Origin: Alligator mississippiensis
Lineage: Eukaryota > Chordata > Crocodylia > Alligatoridae
Reading direction: 5' to 3'
DNA length: 64,000 nucleotides
NCBI RefSeq assembly: GCF_030867095.1
Contig: NC_081831.1
Location: 70,942,716 to 71,006,715 of the forward strand
In this document: in pieces, positions 26,101-38,023 of the stretch
How the letters are laid out: each line of letters begins with the position of its first letter
Position numbering within the stretch: the first letter of the stretch is position 1
Notes under the pieces: generated by a model
Database searches by the model: none
The model's input: the letters and a program-made list of their open reading frames with translations, nothing else
Told to the model about the DNA's origin: nothing
Program-made: the position numbers and the translations under genes

Positions 26101-27650
26101 TCTATAGTCATTTTAAATCAAGTAATGTTACGTTAGCATTCTGCACTGGGAACATGATTCTGAAAGTGAAAAAAAAACCAAACACGATTGCACACTATCC
26201 TGAAGCAAAATACCGACCACGAGAAGATACATGTTATATTTTTATGACAGCCAAACAATAATGTGTAAAAATAACGTTTCCTTTGCTTTCATATTTATTT
26301 AGAGAATCTAGAACATTTCGAAGGTATAAATATATATATATATAGATATATATGTAGAACATAGCCAAATAACTATATATGAACTGGTCAATGTGCAACT
26401 CGGTATACACATTCTAGCTGTTTAGTTTGAGATCTTTAATGTCTTCTAAGTTGTACACTAGTTAGGAGCTGGCTCTCTCTGGGTTTTTTCCCCCCTGTGT
26501 TCACACACTTTCAGGAGTTTTGTTTTTACAAGGTCGGCACTTATCCCGTTCACTGAGCCCTCTTTATAGCACCACCCTTGGGGAGGGGAGGGCAAGCAAT
26601 GTAAGTGTTATGAAGAGGTAGTATTACCTGAATGACTAATGTTGTTGGAAGCCAAGGTACAGTAGCCTAATGCTAAACCATTTTATGGAGGAGCTTATAA
26701 AGAGATTGGAATATATATTTTAGAACAAAGACCAAAAAAACCCAGAAAATGCAGATTCCTTTCAACATGCTTGTTTGCTCTGTGGAGTTCACATCAGCAT
26801 AACTGATCAAACCCTTCAACATTCAGATCAGCCCGCCACAGATTTGCATACGGGTTTTTTCCCCACAAAATGCTGACTGTTAGTTCAATCTGACCTTTTT
26901 TACAAAAAACATTACCAGGTCAAAAGCTTACCGAGCATAAGAAAAAAAAATACTTCTCACCGGAAACTGATAATACTAGAGTTCAACTTACTGTGGAGTT
27001 GTCTTGGCATTTGTCACCTTACATTATTTGTCAAAGGAAATGTGTTTGCCAATTACAATCTTTCCTTAGATTTAGTGGTGGACTTTAGCCTCTTAATAAA
27101 TGTTAGTATATCGGATTGTGTCCTTGACAATATTTTACTTGTATGAACCATGATAAAACATTGAAATCTTCATATTCTTCCGGCAAAAGTGTTAATTCAA
27201 GAGAAAGAGAAGCATAGAGTACAATAGACGTCAAAACAAGAGTCCTTTTTAGCTTTCTCATGAAAAGTTAAAATGTTTACAGTGTATGCCAAGATCTTCG
27301 GTTTCTATCTGACAACGGTTAGAGGGTCTAATCTTATCGAAATTGTGTTATAATGGCCTGAGCCTTGTTGCTAGGAAACAATAGATTCCAATTTTTTATT
27401 CCTGCTCTAACTAACTCCTGTGCTGAATAGTGACTGGATACTGTACAGGTTTATGTTATATGGCTGCAGTTTAATGGTCTGTTGCATTTTGCTCTGGTTT
27501 TCAGACCAGAAGCATGCATTTTCTACAAGAGCATCACAACAACATGCTGTAAATATTAAAAGTTAATATATTACGTGTTGATATTTGAAAGAGAAAGTAC
27601 TTTGAATATTTCATTTTTAAAAAATAAAGGTGCAAACTAAGAGCTTGCGT
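23168..27650 (+). other. TENM1: TENM1 3' untranslated region
   Basis: It runs from the stop codon to the AATAAA at 27623. Three Pumilio-type sites occur: TGTATATA at 23260 and 25213, and TGTAAATA at 27548. An AU-rich element of overlapping ATTTA units lies at 25991-26007. Earlier possible poly(A) signals occur at 25844 and 27095. The segment at about 23575-23660 (TGACTTCAGTGGGATG... CATGAGCAAGTGCTGCAGGA) resembles a widespread reptilian/avian interspersed repeat. No open frame here looks coding. The extent is inferred from the last strong signal; there is no transcript evidence. Confidence 0.75.
27623..27628 (+). promoter_or_regulatory. TENM1: TENM1 polyadenylation signal
   Basis: A canonical AATAAA is followed about 20 bases later by a G/T-rich stretch (27645-27664), the usual layout of a cleavage site. 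It lies 4.46 kb after the stop, so the gene would have a long 3' UTR. Confidence 0.7.
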
Positions 27651-27665
27651 GACATTGTCTTTGTC

Positions 27666-27719
27666 CAGACCATTTACTCAAGCTAGTTCCATTATTTCAG
27701 ACCATTTACTCAAGCTAGT
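27666..27719. repeat. Short tandem duplication, 32-bp period
   Basis: CAGACCATTTACTCAAGCTA occurs at 27666 and again at 27698, with related sequence between. About 1.7 copies are present. It lies just past the TENM1 cleavage region. Confidence 0.85.
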
Positions 27720-28536
27720 CTAATTAATTCAGACAACACCACCAAAATCCCCTTTATTGCCATACAAGAAAGAACCCATTGAATGATATTGAAATCTTTA
27801 AAAATATCAGTCAACGCTGACGCATTTAATTTTATTTCTGATGGGCAAAGTCAGACAAAGCTGATTGCAAAAAAAACGCCCTGCTTATGAAACAGTAGCA
27901 AACAATTCCTGTCAACATGTACCAGCTGCTTATGCTTTCCCAGCAAGGAAATGGCAATACCGGTTGCAAGACGGGAGTTGGTGGAGCGGATGGCAGTGAT
28001 GAGGGATGAATGGTGACCCCTTACTAGCCCCTGCAGTTTTTCTTCCTCAGGCCTACAGCAAGCCCAAAACTCCCATGGGGTTCAACAGCAACACAGATAA
28101 GGTTTTTCTCTTAATAAGTCACATCACAAATTGAAATGACATTCCCTTGCCTTACCCAAGATGGCATCTGCTGCCCTGTTTGATGCATTTTTTTTTTAAG
28201 ACTATGACTATACAACCATGCTCACACCAGTTAGCCTCAGCCCAGTGACCATTGCCATGGCCCATTTTTTTTACATTGCTTTTCCTAGCACAGGGTTTTC
28301 CTTGCAAAACAAGAAGATACAGCCATTGAATACTGTCTCTCCCTATTGAGTTGAGCTCTGAGATTTGTTCTACCAGAGACTGCAACTTGGCTCAAGCTTT
28401 CCCTGTGTTTCTCGACATGTCCTGTCCCCTGCGAGACCTGGTGAAACTGCGTGGGGGGGGAGGTTAACTAAATAATCACTTGATAATCAATCACTTCCCT
28501 TTTCCACTTTGACTCAATATTTGGTTGCAGTAGGGG

Positions 28537-28889
28537 GGTGTGCATGCTCACACGCACACACATGCGGTTTGTGGTGCTGCAAACCCATCTGTGGGACCAC
28601 AAACTGCACGCACTACACGTGCATGCATTCGTTGCACTGCTACTTTGCAGCATTGGTGGGGGGGGAGTGGGGTTTGACACTGGGATTTCCCAGTGTCAAA
28701 AAAAAAAAAACCTGCAAGAAAAGAGTGGGGTGGTGCACATGCTGCCTGAAACTGGAGCTTGACCAGTCAGAGCCACACTCCAGCTCCAGGCCAGGCGCTG
28801 CATGCCAGGATCATTGCCACCGCAGCCCCAGGAGGTGCCCCCCCGGCCAAGGTAAGGCTGCTGGGGCCAGCACGGATGCTGGCCCCAGC
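28537..28889. repeat. Cluster of three hairpins, GC-rich
   Basis: First hairpin: GCGGTTTGTGGT (28564-28575) pairs with 28596-28607, inside weaker outer pairing of the CACGCACACA region. Second: TTTGACACTGGGA (28673-28685) pairs perfectly with 28688-28700, loop TT. Third: GCTGGGGCCAGC (28860-28871) pairs perfectly with 28878-28889. Such structure suggests a decayed foldback transposon; no target duplication was found. Confidence 0.7.
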
Positions 28890-31800
28890 CTCTCCTACCC
28901 CACCCGAGGCAGCTTGCCACGTGTCAGACCTGTTGTGTTGAGCATCAAGTAGTTTTGTGTCGGAAAGGCAGAGTAAAGAAATAAATTTGCACGAGCACAA
29001 AGCTAATGAGCAAGAGCAGTGAAGGGAAAAGCTAAAGGCAAGGCTCTAAGTTGACTAACAAGTACTAAAAATAAATAAATAAAATCTTTAAGACACCGAC
29101 AAGTAATGAAAGGTTCAATCAAAAAAAAAAACAAAAAAACCCATAAAATTCCCCAGCATCCCAGTCAGTTCACCTCCTCTCCTCCATGGCTGAGGTTTGC
29201 TAAATAATGCAACAATAAAGAAAAAAAAATGGGATTTTTTTTTTTTAAGTATTTTTTATTAAAAAGTAAATCTTTCTGCCACTCTGTAAAACAATTAAGA
29301 TCAGAACATTGTTTCAACCAGGAGTTGATACCCTCACTAGCTACAGAACAATATGCAGAAGCACACCATAAAATATGACATTATATGGTGGGATTTTTGT
29401 TGTTGCATCAACTTAACTGAAAATTGGAACTAATTTAGGTGGGGGAACACATTAAGCAAGGAACTAAAATGTTTGTAGATTTATAGCACCACCTTCCCCC
29501 TGTCCCTGGACCAGTGGGAGGTTTATTTGGTGTGTTTATTCACTGTGTTAGTTTTGAAGGAACATTTTTATGCTTTACCATAAATATTTTATTTTTATTT
29601 TGGCTGTTAAAGAAGAACAACTTCAAACTCATCAAACTTCAAAGTTAAATGCTGACAACCGAGAAACAAAGTTCCTTTATGACACTCGCAGGCCTTCAGA
29701 TGCTGCACAGTCAAAGTTGCCCACTCATACACCAAAGAGTGAAACCAAATGCTTGAAAACACGTGGGGCGTCAGCTGTGTAGATAGATGAATGTCTCAGT
29801 AAGTGGGTGACTAAGGGTCTTGGTTGTAATGATCATATATGCGCACACAGAAATAGTCCAGTCCTCTTCTAGGCTTGCATTCATGCCATTAGAAGGCCCT
29901 CCAAGCACTTCAGGTCTGCAGTAGTACTCTGCAAGAAAAGCCTGACCCTGGCAAAGGACAAGTATGCAGTGAATCACTTCTGCTTCCGAGTAGACTGGGG
30001 CAGTGAAGCATTAGGCCCCTGTCTGAACTGATGACACCGCAGATCATACAAGGTCTGCTGCTTTGGGAGCATGGACTAAATGGAGCCCATAGGCTTGGAC
30101 AGCTGGGCTGCCCTGTGCTCACATAACCAGACTTCGGAAGGCCCCCTAAGCCTGTGACTGTTTCTCTGGAGGTTAAGTAGTCCTGTATTGTATGACTGTA
30201 GCCCCCCATCCCATAGGAATTGCTCAATATGAGCATTTGGCCATGGGATGACATTGCCTTTATTTGTTAAAGACCAGTTGCAGCTCAGGAGTCCACCGGA
30301 AAGTGAAACCCACATTAAAACTCAAGCCAGGGGCAATGCCAATCATGTAAAACTGTGGCAAACTACTGCGTACTTTGAAATGCGGCCTTTCTGAACAAAG
30401 CCTTCCTCTCAGATCAGTCACCGGGGTCCCCTGACATATGGCAGAGTAGCTATGCATGGATAGCATGCCTGCCAACATAATTTGCAGAATATTGGAATAA
30501 ATCCTTGTCTTAAGCATTACCTAACCTCTGTGCATCTGTATAAATGATCCAGCTGGCCATTAGCAGGGATATGGGTTATACCCAGTTGCATGGTCACAGC
30601 ATTATATATGCTAAATGGTAAACAACAAAGAGAAAGGCCATGTTTCAGGACAAATTATGGATGGAGGTAATTGATTGGAATTTTGCTATAGCCCAAAAGG
30701 GCTATGGGAGGAAACAATTGGACTGGAGAAGGTACTACATACACGCACGTATATGCACACACAACATACACTACATCATCAGCGACCAGTCAGCAGCCAG
30801 TAGAAACTCACTAGTCATGGTGTATTGCCAAATGTTGCCCTTTTAGCTTGAGTCACAATATTTGGTTCCTGTTCCAGTTCCTGGAGTCAAGTGTTCACAG
30901 GAGAACCTCCACTTGCATAACTTGACTTGACTTTAAAAAGGTGCTAACCCTCATGGTGACACAGAAAATCTTCAAAAAAACCATGAATCATAAAAATTCA
31001 AATGCCAGATGGCAACCATGAGTCCTCAATGTATTCATTTAAACACCAAAAAAAAATCCCCCTAAAAATTGTCACTTGAAAGCCACTCTCATGAATTTGG
31101 GCCCCTGAGTCATGATGTTTTGAGTGCTTAGAAAGTGGCAAAAACTACTTGTGCAAATTGAACATGATCTTGTCTTTAACAATGGTTATTTTAGAGCTCT
31201 AACTCTACTCAAAATTGTTTTCCATTTTCTTCTAATTATAGCAAGGCAGTGTCAGCACTATAATTAAGCCCAAAATGAGTTTAAATCCCCCTTTTTTTTA
31301 ATCTACATGCAGAGACAGATTTTTCTGACACTTTTCTGTGCCTCATCAGGGTCTGGAATCGATTTAAATATGGAGTCGTATAATAATAGGAAGCAATACA
31401 GCAAATATTCTACCATCACGGTCATATAAACCCAAAGGGAATGAAAGAAGACAACAAACTATCTGTAAAGAATAATTTATTTTACCAAAATTAGCCATCT
31501 TTATTCCTGCCCACACAACTTCCTTAAATTAATTTGGCTTTTCTTAAAAAATGCAAGGCATTTGATTTTTTTAAAGATCCGGCTCAATCACAAATTTGAA
31601 TTTTCTACCTTCAAGCTGTGCTAGCCATTTATAATTGTTCACCTAGATGATGTAACCTTGTTTCTTTCTCCTGATTGGATGAGCCTGCAAACAGTTCCAG
31701 CGAGAAGACATATGATATGAATGTAAAGTTAGATGTGGAGGAATATCTTGCCTGTCCCTTTCAAATTTGTTCACAGCTTTGTTCATGTGCACCATAGGAG

Positions 31801-32206
31801 CCCCTAGTTTGAGGGCTTGTGCGAGTGAAGAACAGGATTTATGGGGCTTTTTTGCACTTTGGTGAATTTTGGTCAAAAATCAAACATAGAAAAGAAGCCA
31901 AAATGAATTCAAGTAAGTGTGAGAAGGAATATTCAAATAGAAAGCTCCCAGGTATAAAGAGAAGAGGAAAACATTAATTCATCCACTTGCTGGTTATTTG
32001 TCTTCCATGTCTTTTTTTTAAATCTAGATTCAAGCAATCTTTTAAACCTCAGGCTAAAACGTCTACTAAATATACATTTCTGCAAATGTTACAGGAAAAC
32101 TCATGGAGTTGTATTATCTATAATATACAGTTTCTGTGCTAGGGTATGTACAAAAGAAGACATTTTAAAAGCTGGTTTAAATTACTTTAAAACGGTGGGA
32201 ATGTCT

Positions 32207-32244
32207 TCATGAAGGCAGGTAAAAGTCCCGGTCTTCCTTTCTCC
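32207..32244 (-). CDS. SH2D1A: SH2D1A (SAP) exon 4, C-terminal tail
   Basis: On the minus strand the acceptor TTCTTTTTCTTTAG is followed by GG, which completes the glycine begun in exon 3, then RKEDRDFYLPS and TGA. The human last exon likewise starts with a split glycine and has the pattern G-x-R-E-D-x-D-x-x-L, so length, phase and sequence agree. The tail lies outside the SH2 fold and is less conserved. Confidence 0.85.
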
Positions 32245-32807
32245 CTAAAGAAAAAGAATCACACACAAAAAAATGATATATATAAAAGAACATAGTCTCA
32301 AGAAGGGGGGGGGAAAACACATCCAAGGGTGTGTATTTCAGTGCCACTGGTGTATAGATTAGTCCCTCAAACGAACCACCCTCCTCCCCCAAGGTTCATA
32401 ATTTAAACTGCCTAACAACATTTTTTTCAGAGATTAGGCGGTGTACCGAATGCTATATATCAATCCTCCCTGCCCAAAGACTTGGGATGCTCAGTGTGGA
32501 GGGAATACAAAGTCCCAACGCATCTACTATGCAGCTGCTCCTTCTGCTCAGATCCTCATAAAGTTTGCTCCTCCCATGAGAAAGAGCAGTGGGACATTGG
32601 CCAACAGATCCTCAACTCCCACCACTTCTTGCGGCTATCATAGCATGCCTGTGCAGCCTGTACAGATGCCCCACATCTTGCCTTGGCTACCTAGATTGGC
32701 AACACCTCCATGCACACAAGAGGAATAGGAAATAGACACCGTGCCTCAGACAGCAAGCAAGCTCGACGGCGCTACAAAGTGATGCTCTCAGGCGCTCCTC
32801 ACGGTAC
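32245..32807 (-). other. SH2D1A: SH2D1A intron 3
   Basis: This is a 563-bp intron from GTACCG to TTCTTTTTCTTTAG, read on the minus strand. A better-looking donor (GTGAGG) lies 6 bases further on, but it would break the phase with exon 4. No repeat was recognised. Confidence 0.75.
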
Positions 32808-32934
32808 CTTGTGGATGCATACATCTCTCAACAGGATGCTGCAGAGGCGTTACAATGCCTTGGTCTGGCTTCTGGAAGGCTGAGAGGAGATTGTGTACTT
32901 TCCGAAACAATCTTTTGTGGACCCCTGGTGCAGT
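32808..32934 (-). CDS. SH2D1A: SH2D1A (SAP) exon 3, C-terminal half of SH2 domain
   Basis: The exon starts after TTGTTTCCCAG on the minus strand in phase 0. It encodes [20 protein letters not shown], then [16 protein letters not shown], then RCMHPQ and one base of a glycine codon. Residues 68-103 align without gaps to human SAP. Arg78, which in the human protein contacts the Fyn SH3 domain, is present (L76-F77-R78). The exon is 127 bp; the human one is 145 bp, and the 18-bp (6-codon) difference falls in the tail after the SH2 domain. Tyr76 of human is Leu here. Confidence 0.95.
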
Positions 32935-35900
32935 CTGGGAAACAACAGACCAAGAAATGTTATGACTTACAGCAACTCGGGAGACATTACATAGCTGCAT
33001 AATTTGCACAAATGTAAAAATCCATAGGAAAGAACAGAGAAGCTAGTCTCAGCACTGCCTGACAGATTTGTTCAACAGGCCCTTCAAGCTCAGCCCAACC
33101 TAGTGAGCTGTTCTCTCTCCTCTCCCTGTTCCAGGGACTTTGCTAGTTCAAATCTGCACATATGCTAATTAAGCTCATTTTCCTATCTGTTATTGCACCC
33201 CCCCTGCTGTCTCGCAGGGCAGCTGCATAGCCAATGTTCATGCCTAATATAACTCTGTGCACTTCTGTGGGGCACTAGTGACTCATTTGAACTGAAACAC
33301 ATACCAACATGGCCACTGCAGTTAGATGCAGCTATCAAGTGATGTGATGTGATGCGATGGAGGAAAAAAAGCTCTGGCCCACCAAGAGAACATATACGCT
33401 TCTTAGCAAAGCTCCCACATGCCTAGGTCCTGATTCAACATAGCTGGTGAGCGTGTCAGTCCAGTTTCCCAAGCTCTTAAGCCTTTCAGTGTTAGCAAGC
33501 ACCATACTGGATTAATTGTAAAGTGGTTCTCGTTCCTGTGGCTGCCTAACACCAATAAGATGCTCTAGAGAACGTCTTGGAGCTTATGGTGATGCTCTTT
33601 GCACCAGCAAATATTGGCATGACTCCAGCCTGCTTGCAAGTGTTCTCATGAGTGATCTTTCCATGTATCCATCTGTCATGTCTTTAGCGTGGAAGACCCG
33701 ACAAATTGTTACCTGGTTTTCTGCGCTCACTTTGTCTACCTTTCTACTTTAATGTTTGCAAAAACCAAATCACAAAGTATCCTAGTCTTCAAGGGCTTTG
33801 AACTAGGACTCAAAAGCAGCTTTTAAATAATTCAGCACATCCCCTCACCAGTGTCTGCCATAGTCTAGAGCTCAGTATCCTGAAGAAAGCGCAATAGCAA
33901 TGCCCACATTTGTGGTCTATTCAGCCAAGGACCCTGGTGACATCAGAAGGCATGCCCTGCCCCACCATTAGTCCTTTGCAGGAAAAGTCCTAGCTCCATT
34001 AAAAGCAATAGAGTGGGCCATTGACATCAACTCATCACCCAGACTCTGAATGTGCTGCAGTGTGCTTATGGACTGGCTTTAAAAAAGAGGGATTGACACT
34101 TGGCTTTTTCATACCTAAAGTAATGAAGGCAAAAGAGAAAGGAGCACCAGCTGCCAGAGGAAAATGAAGAGGCCATAATGCTGTCACAAATAACTCAAAA
34201 TCAGGCTGAACAGAGTGAGCGCCCCACGGGGCTCCTGGGTCTGGGTCTGACCTATGAAAACTGTGAGGAGCCAGGCTGCCTTCCAAAGACCACAATCCCT
34301 GGGATACCCTGAGGTGCCCTGGAAACACCCCAGCTGCACTCCTTGTAGAGAAGGGGGGAAACCTCACTACCACCAAGCACATCAATTGCTCAGAAAATCA
34401 TTTGATCTTCAGGCAGCACTAAACAGGCCTAGAGCAGCCCACGGCCACAAGGGAGTATCAAGCATCAACAATCAACGTGGCCTACAATTCACAGTAATTT
34501 TCACACCTAGCTGCATTCTGCATCCAAGTACCAGCTGAGTGGTGGAAGCAGCAATTCTCAACCAAGGTGTCATGGCACGCTGAGGTGCCTTGAGATCTTT
34601 TCAAGGGTGCTGCAGGGTGCCATGCAATGTTAGCACTGCTAGGTGTACAAATATCATTCACAAGATAAACACAGGTACGTCAAAGAGGAATCCATAGTAT
34701 TATAAGCATTCTCACCTACTGTAGTCCTTCTGAGTTGTATGCAATAGCAGAATTCCTCTATTATTTTTCTGTAGTTAAAAATCAAGTGAAATTAAGAGCT
34801 GACATTTTATGAGGGGTGCCTTGAGTCTGAAAAGGTTCACAACCACTATTGTACAGTCTCACTGAGCTCAGAGAGCCTGTCAGGCCGTGATGGATTTTAC
34901 CCTACAGCCTCCAATATGAAAGTCAGTTAGTATCCCAGTTTCAAAATGAGGTCCATTTGCTCATCTTGGCTAAGTACAGACAGTCAAAAAGCCCAAGGCT
35001 GAATTGATTCAATCTTTGCAAGTGAGCCTAAACTGTGTAGATTGAACTGATAAGTAAGTGAATAGACATCCACTTTTGATTCTGGAAATGCAGCCACATC
35101 CCTGCAATGGCTCAGGCTAGAAGCCAGGGGTGCTAGAGCATGCCTCCATGCTCAGCTGGAGCAGACAGCTTGGGCCCAGGATAGCCCATTGACCCTGAAT
35201 GGTGGGGGGGTTGGGAGGTGCAGTTTTCAGGGGAGGTACAAAGCATTCTGGGATGCTGGGGGACTGAGAGTTAATTTGAATCTGTCTTTCTGACCCAATA
35301 GTACATTCCCATAATGAGAAAACTCCAATGCAAGGATTAGTCTTGATGCCTAAAGACTAATTCCTCTGTTCATGTTGCTACAGCAGGAAAAGCTGTGAAT
35401 TACTTTTGGCTCCAGGGTCCAGTGCTAACTAACTTCAGAATGGGACTCAGGTTTCCAGAAAAAAATAAGCATATTAAACCACACTTTAAGTTTTGTAAAC
35501 CAGTGTTCATTAATGTGCAAACTGAAATCTAATTATGAATTAAAATAGTGCCTCCATCCAGACACAGAACAAGAACTTCAGAAAATAAATAAGAATTAAT
35601 ATTCACATGTCATGAACCTAAATCATTGTTATGATTTCAAATACTGCTATGCCACTCCGGGGTTACTAATTCCCTCAAAAGAGAAGTGAGGATAAATGTC
35701 ATCTCAAATCTCAGCTATTATGTAGCTGGTTCATGCCAATGATAAACATATCTGTAGAGAAATTAAGTTAAAAATGAGTGTAAATTATAATGAACTGTTT
35801 GAATATTCCTGGTACTAATGGCCTGTAGGATGGAGAAAACATTAGTACTGATTGTACCCATCAATATATAAAGCCACAATATTTCTTCCATTTAAAATGA

Positions 35901-36141
35901 TGCAAATTAATGCACTGTTGCATTATGCAAGAGCTGAAGTGTAACAGAGAATGAATTTATGACTTCAAGATTGTCAGTACTGGCACCTAGATACCCTAGT
36001 GATGGGCTTGCTTGAGATCGATCAAATTAAACGTGAATCAGGCAGTGAAGAAATGTGAATAATCAGGATTAATTGCACTACATCAATAACTGTACTCAAC
36101 AGAATACAAGATCGTAGAAAAAAAATGGGAGAGCTACATAC
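32935..36141 (-). other. SH2D1A: SH2D1A intron 2
   Basis: About 3.2 kb, from GTATGT (next to exon 2) to TTTCCCAG (next to exon 3) on the minus strand. A hAT-like element of the TGGTTCTCAACC type lies at about 34549-34851. The rest is unremarkable. Confidence 0.8.
34549..34851 (+). mobile_element. hAT-like (Charlie-type) non-autonomous element
   Basis: The left end, CAGCAATTCTCAACCAAGGTG, and the right end, GGTTCACAACCACTATTG, are imperfect inverted copies of the common vertebrate hAT terminus CAGTGGTTCTCAACC. The interior has GGGTGCTGCAGGGTGCCATG and GAGGGGTGCCTTGAG, as in this class. No target duplication is readable, so the borders are approximate. Confidence 0.5.
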
Positions 36142-36205
36142 CTCAGCACTCCATGACCCTGTGTCTGTCTTGGACACTCTGTAGGTATAAACAAATCCTT
36201 TATAC
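36142..36205 (-). CDS. SH2D1A: SH2D1A (SAP) exon 2, SH2 domain centre
   Basis: This 64-bp exon has exactly the human length. Minus-strand acceptor ATTCTTTTATAG; the exon supplies the last base of Leu46 and then YKGFVYTYRVSKTDTGSWSA and E. It ends in phase 0 at GAG before GTATGT. The TYRV motif (Thr53, Arg55 of the human protein, both in the phosphopeptide-binding region) and Trp64 are kept. The exon is recognised by its fit between exons 1 and 3 in sequence and phase. Confidence 0.95.
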
Positions 36206-37264
36206 CTATAAAAGAATCAATGGGTATCTATTAGTTAATCCGACTGTCAGATTTAGTTGCAGTTGCTCTGTAACCTCAGTGTTAGTTCATGTAACAATCT
36301 CCTTTTCTTAGCAATAAATTAATTCATCCCGTCTCCAGTATGAAATGCAAAATTATGACTCTGGTCAGAAGTTGGGTTTCATCCCACTGAAACCTGCTGC
36401 ATTCAAAATACTTTAGGGCACTGAGTTGATCCATCTGTGATTAAAAACTTATTTTTATATTAAAAATGAAATTGTGATACCTGTTCAACATTTTTATTTT
36501 CCCATCCGTGACCTGTAACACTCAGGCATGTACGTCAGACACACTTTCTACAGAACGGCTGCATGTCACTAGTAAATAGCAGGGCTGCTACTTGCGGCTT
36601 TTTTAAAATCAATCAAAAATGTTCACAGAACCAATGCCACCTAATTTTTTTTTTTAATCAAAAACCACAGAAATCACAGCAAGTTACAGTTTGTCTGATT
36701 AGTTACTTTTTATTTCTTAATACCATCCTTTGAGCTTCCATGCAGGAAACACTGACACAGGAGTCCCCTGTACCTGATGAAGCTGGGAAACCTTCATCCA
36801 TTTCAAATTTCACCTCCATTCAAGGGACAATAAGCATAGAGGTCACAGCCTAAGAGCTGTGAAAAAAAAAAACTATTGCTACCCAGAGTTGGTCTTAGAT
36901 CTCCTAGAAATCCAACACTGTAGAGATACAAAACTTTAAAGGTGTGACTTGTGAGAAGAGACAGCTGCTAATGACCATTTGGACAGGTAAATGACTTACA
37001 GTGCAAACTTAGGGTCAGTGGTAATAGAACCAAATGGTTATGTTTAATACCCACAAAGTACAGGTATAAATGCCTGCACACAATGTAGGCCCAGACATAT
37101 TACATTTCAAAAAACATAATTATGTGATAATCTAGCCATTTGTGATAGTCATTATTTCTGCATCACACTATTCAGAGAGCAGCTGCATATTATAATTTTT
37201 CAAATTATGTGCAATGTTGTAGTAGTTACGGCAAAACAACTGAAGTAATAAATGACCCAGGTGC

Positions 37265-38023
37265 TAGGGCTGTGGGAAGCTTCAGCCGCTGATTCGATTT
37301 GGCAAACTCGGCCCTATTCAGCAGCCGAATCTCCAAATCTGAATCGAATCAGGAGACCTTTTAACCTCCCTGCATTGAATTGGAATCCTCCAAATCGATT
37401 CGGAGAGATTCGAAGATTCAGACATAGACACAGCTTTAAATGTTTTTTCTACATACCTCAAGGCACCAGGTGGCTTGTGAATGCCGGGGTGGTGGGGCGG
37501 AGGGAGCATGCTATGGGAGCATTGGAGGGGCAGTCCCCAGAGCACTCGGCGGTGGACCTGGAAGTGGACCAGAAGCACTTCTGGTCCACTTCTAGGTCTG
37601 CCACGGAGCGCACGGGGGGACCCCCTCCCAACCCCCTGGCTCAACAACTGGTGCCTCCTGGGTCTGGGGGGCACCTGGGGTTTCCCTGCAGCTGATTCCT
37701 GACCTGGAAGTACTTCCGGTTCACTTCCAGGTCTGCCGCCGAGCACTCGGGGGGGCTCCCTATGCTCTTGTGGGGTGCTCCATCCACTGCACCATTGCAG
37801 TGTTCATGAGCCACACCTGGTACCTCGAGGTATGTAGAAAAAACATTTAAAGCTGTGTCTATGGCCGAATTGTTGATTCCAGGAATCATCATTGAATCTT
37901 CAGAATTGGATTCAGCTGAATCGAATCCAGACAGTGATCCGAATCAATGAATCCAATCTCTGCCTCCCCGATTCAGGTCAAATCCGAATCCGAATCAAAT
38001 ACGGCCTGTTTTGCACACCCCTA
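37265..38023 (+). mobile_element. hAT-like foldback element, family member 2 (759 bp)
   Basis: It starts TAGGGCTGTGGGAAGC and ends TTTTGCACACCCCTA. The flanks CCAGGTGC (37257-37264) and CCAGGTAC (38024-38031) are an 8-bp duplication with one mismatch. The two halves are inverted copies: CACAGCTTTAAATG... CTACATACCT near 37428-37459 recurs as its complement near 37829-37858. The middle holds a 20-bp-arm hairpin at 37556-37597 (core GAAGTGGACCAGAAG) and an 11-bp perfect one near 37696-37730 (GACCTGGAAGT). It has no coding capacity. Confidence 0.88.

Larger units (their letters stand above)
27650..32206. other. Tail-to-tail interval between TENM1 and SH2D1A
   Basis: It contains the 3' UTR of SH2D1A on the minus strand, whose end I cannot fix; minus-strand AATAAA signals lie at 31500-31505, 31476-31481 and 30259-30264. 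A cluster of hairpins lies at 28564-28889. No coding sequence is supported in either direction. Confidence 0.6.

Noticed and set aside
28509-28952. Overlapping open frames on both strands
   Set aside because: They come from GC-rich hairpin and repeat sequence; no protein family is recognisable.
32788-33009. First read as part of a Harbinger-type transposase (a run like [12 protein letters not shown])
   Set aside because: The following [12 protein letters not shown]... segment is SH2D1A exon 3; the preceding residues are intron read-through.
37252-37892. Open frames over 80 codons on both strands
   Set aside because: They lie inside the foldback hAT-like element and reflect its GC-rich inverted halves, not coding.
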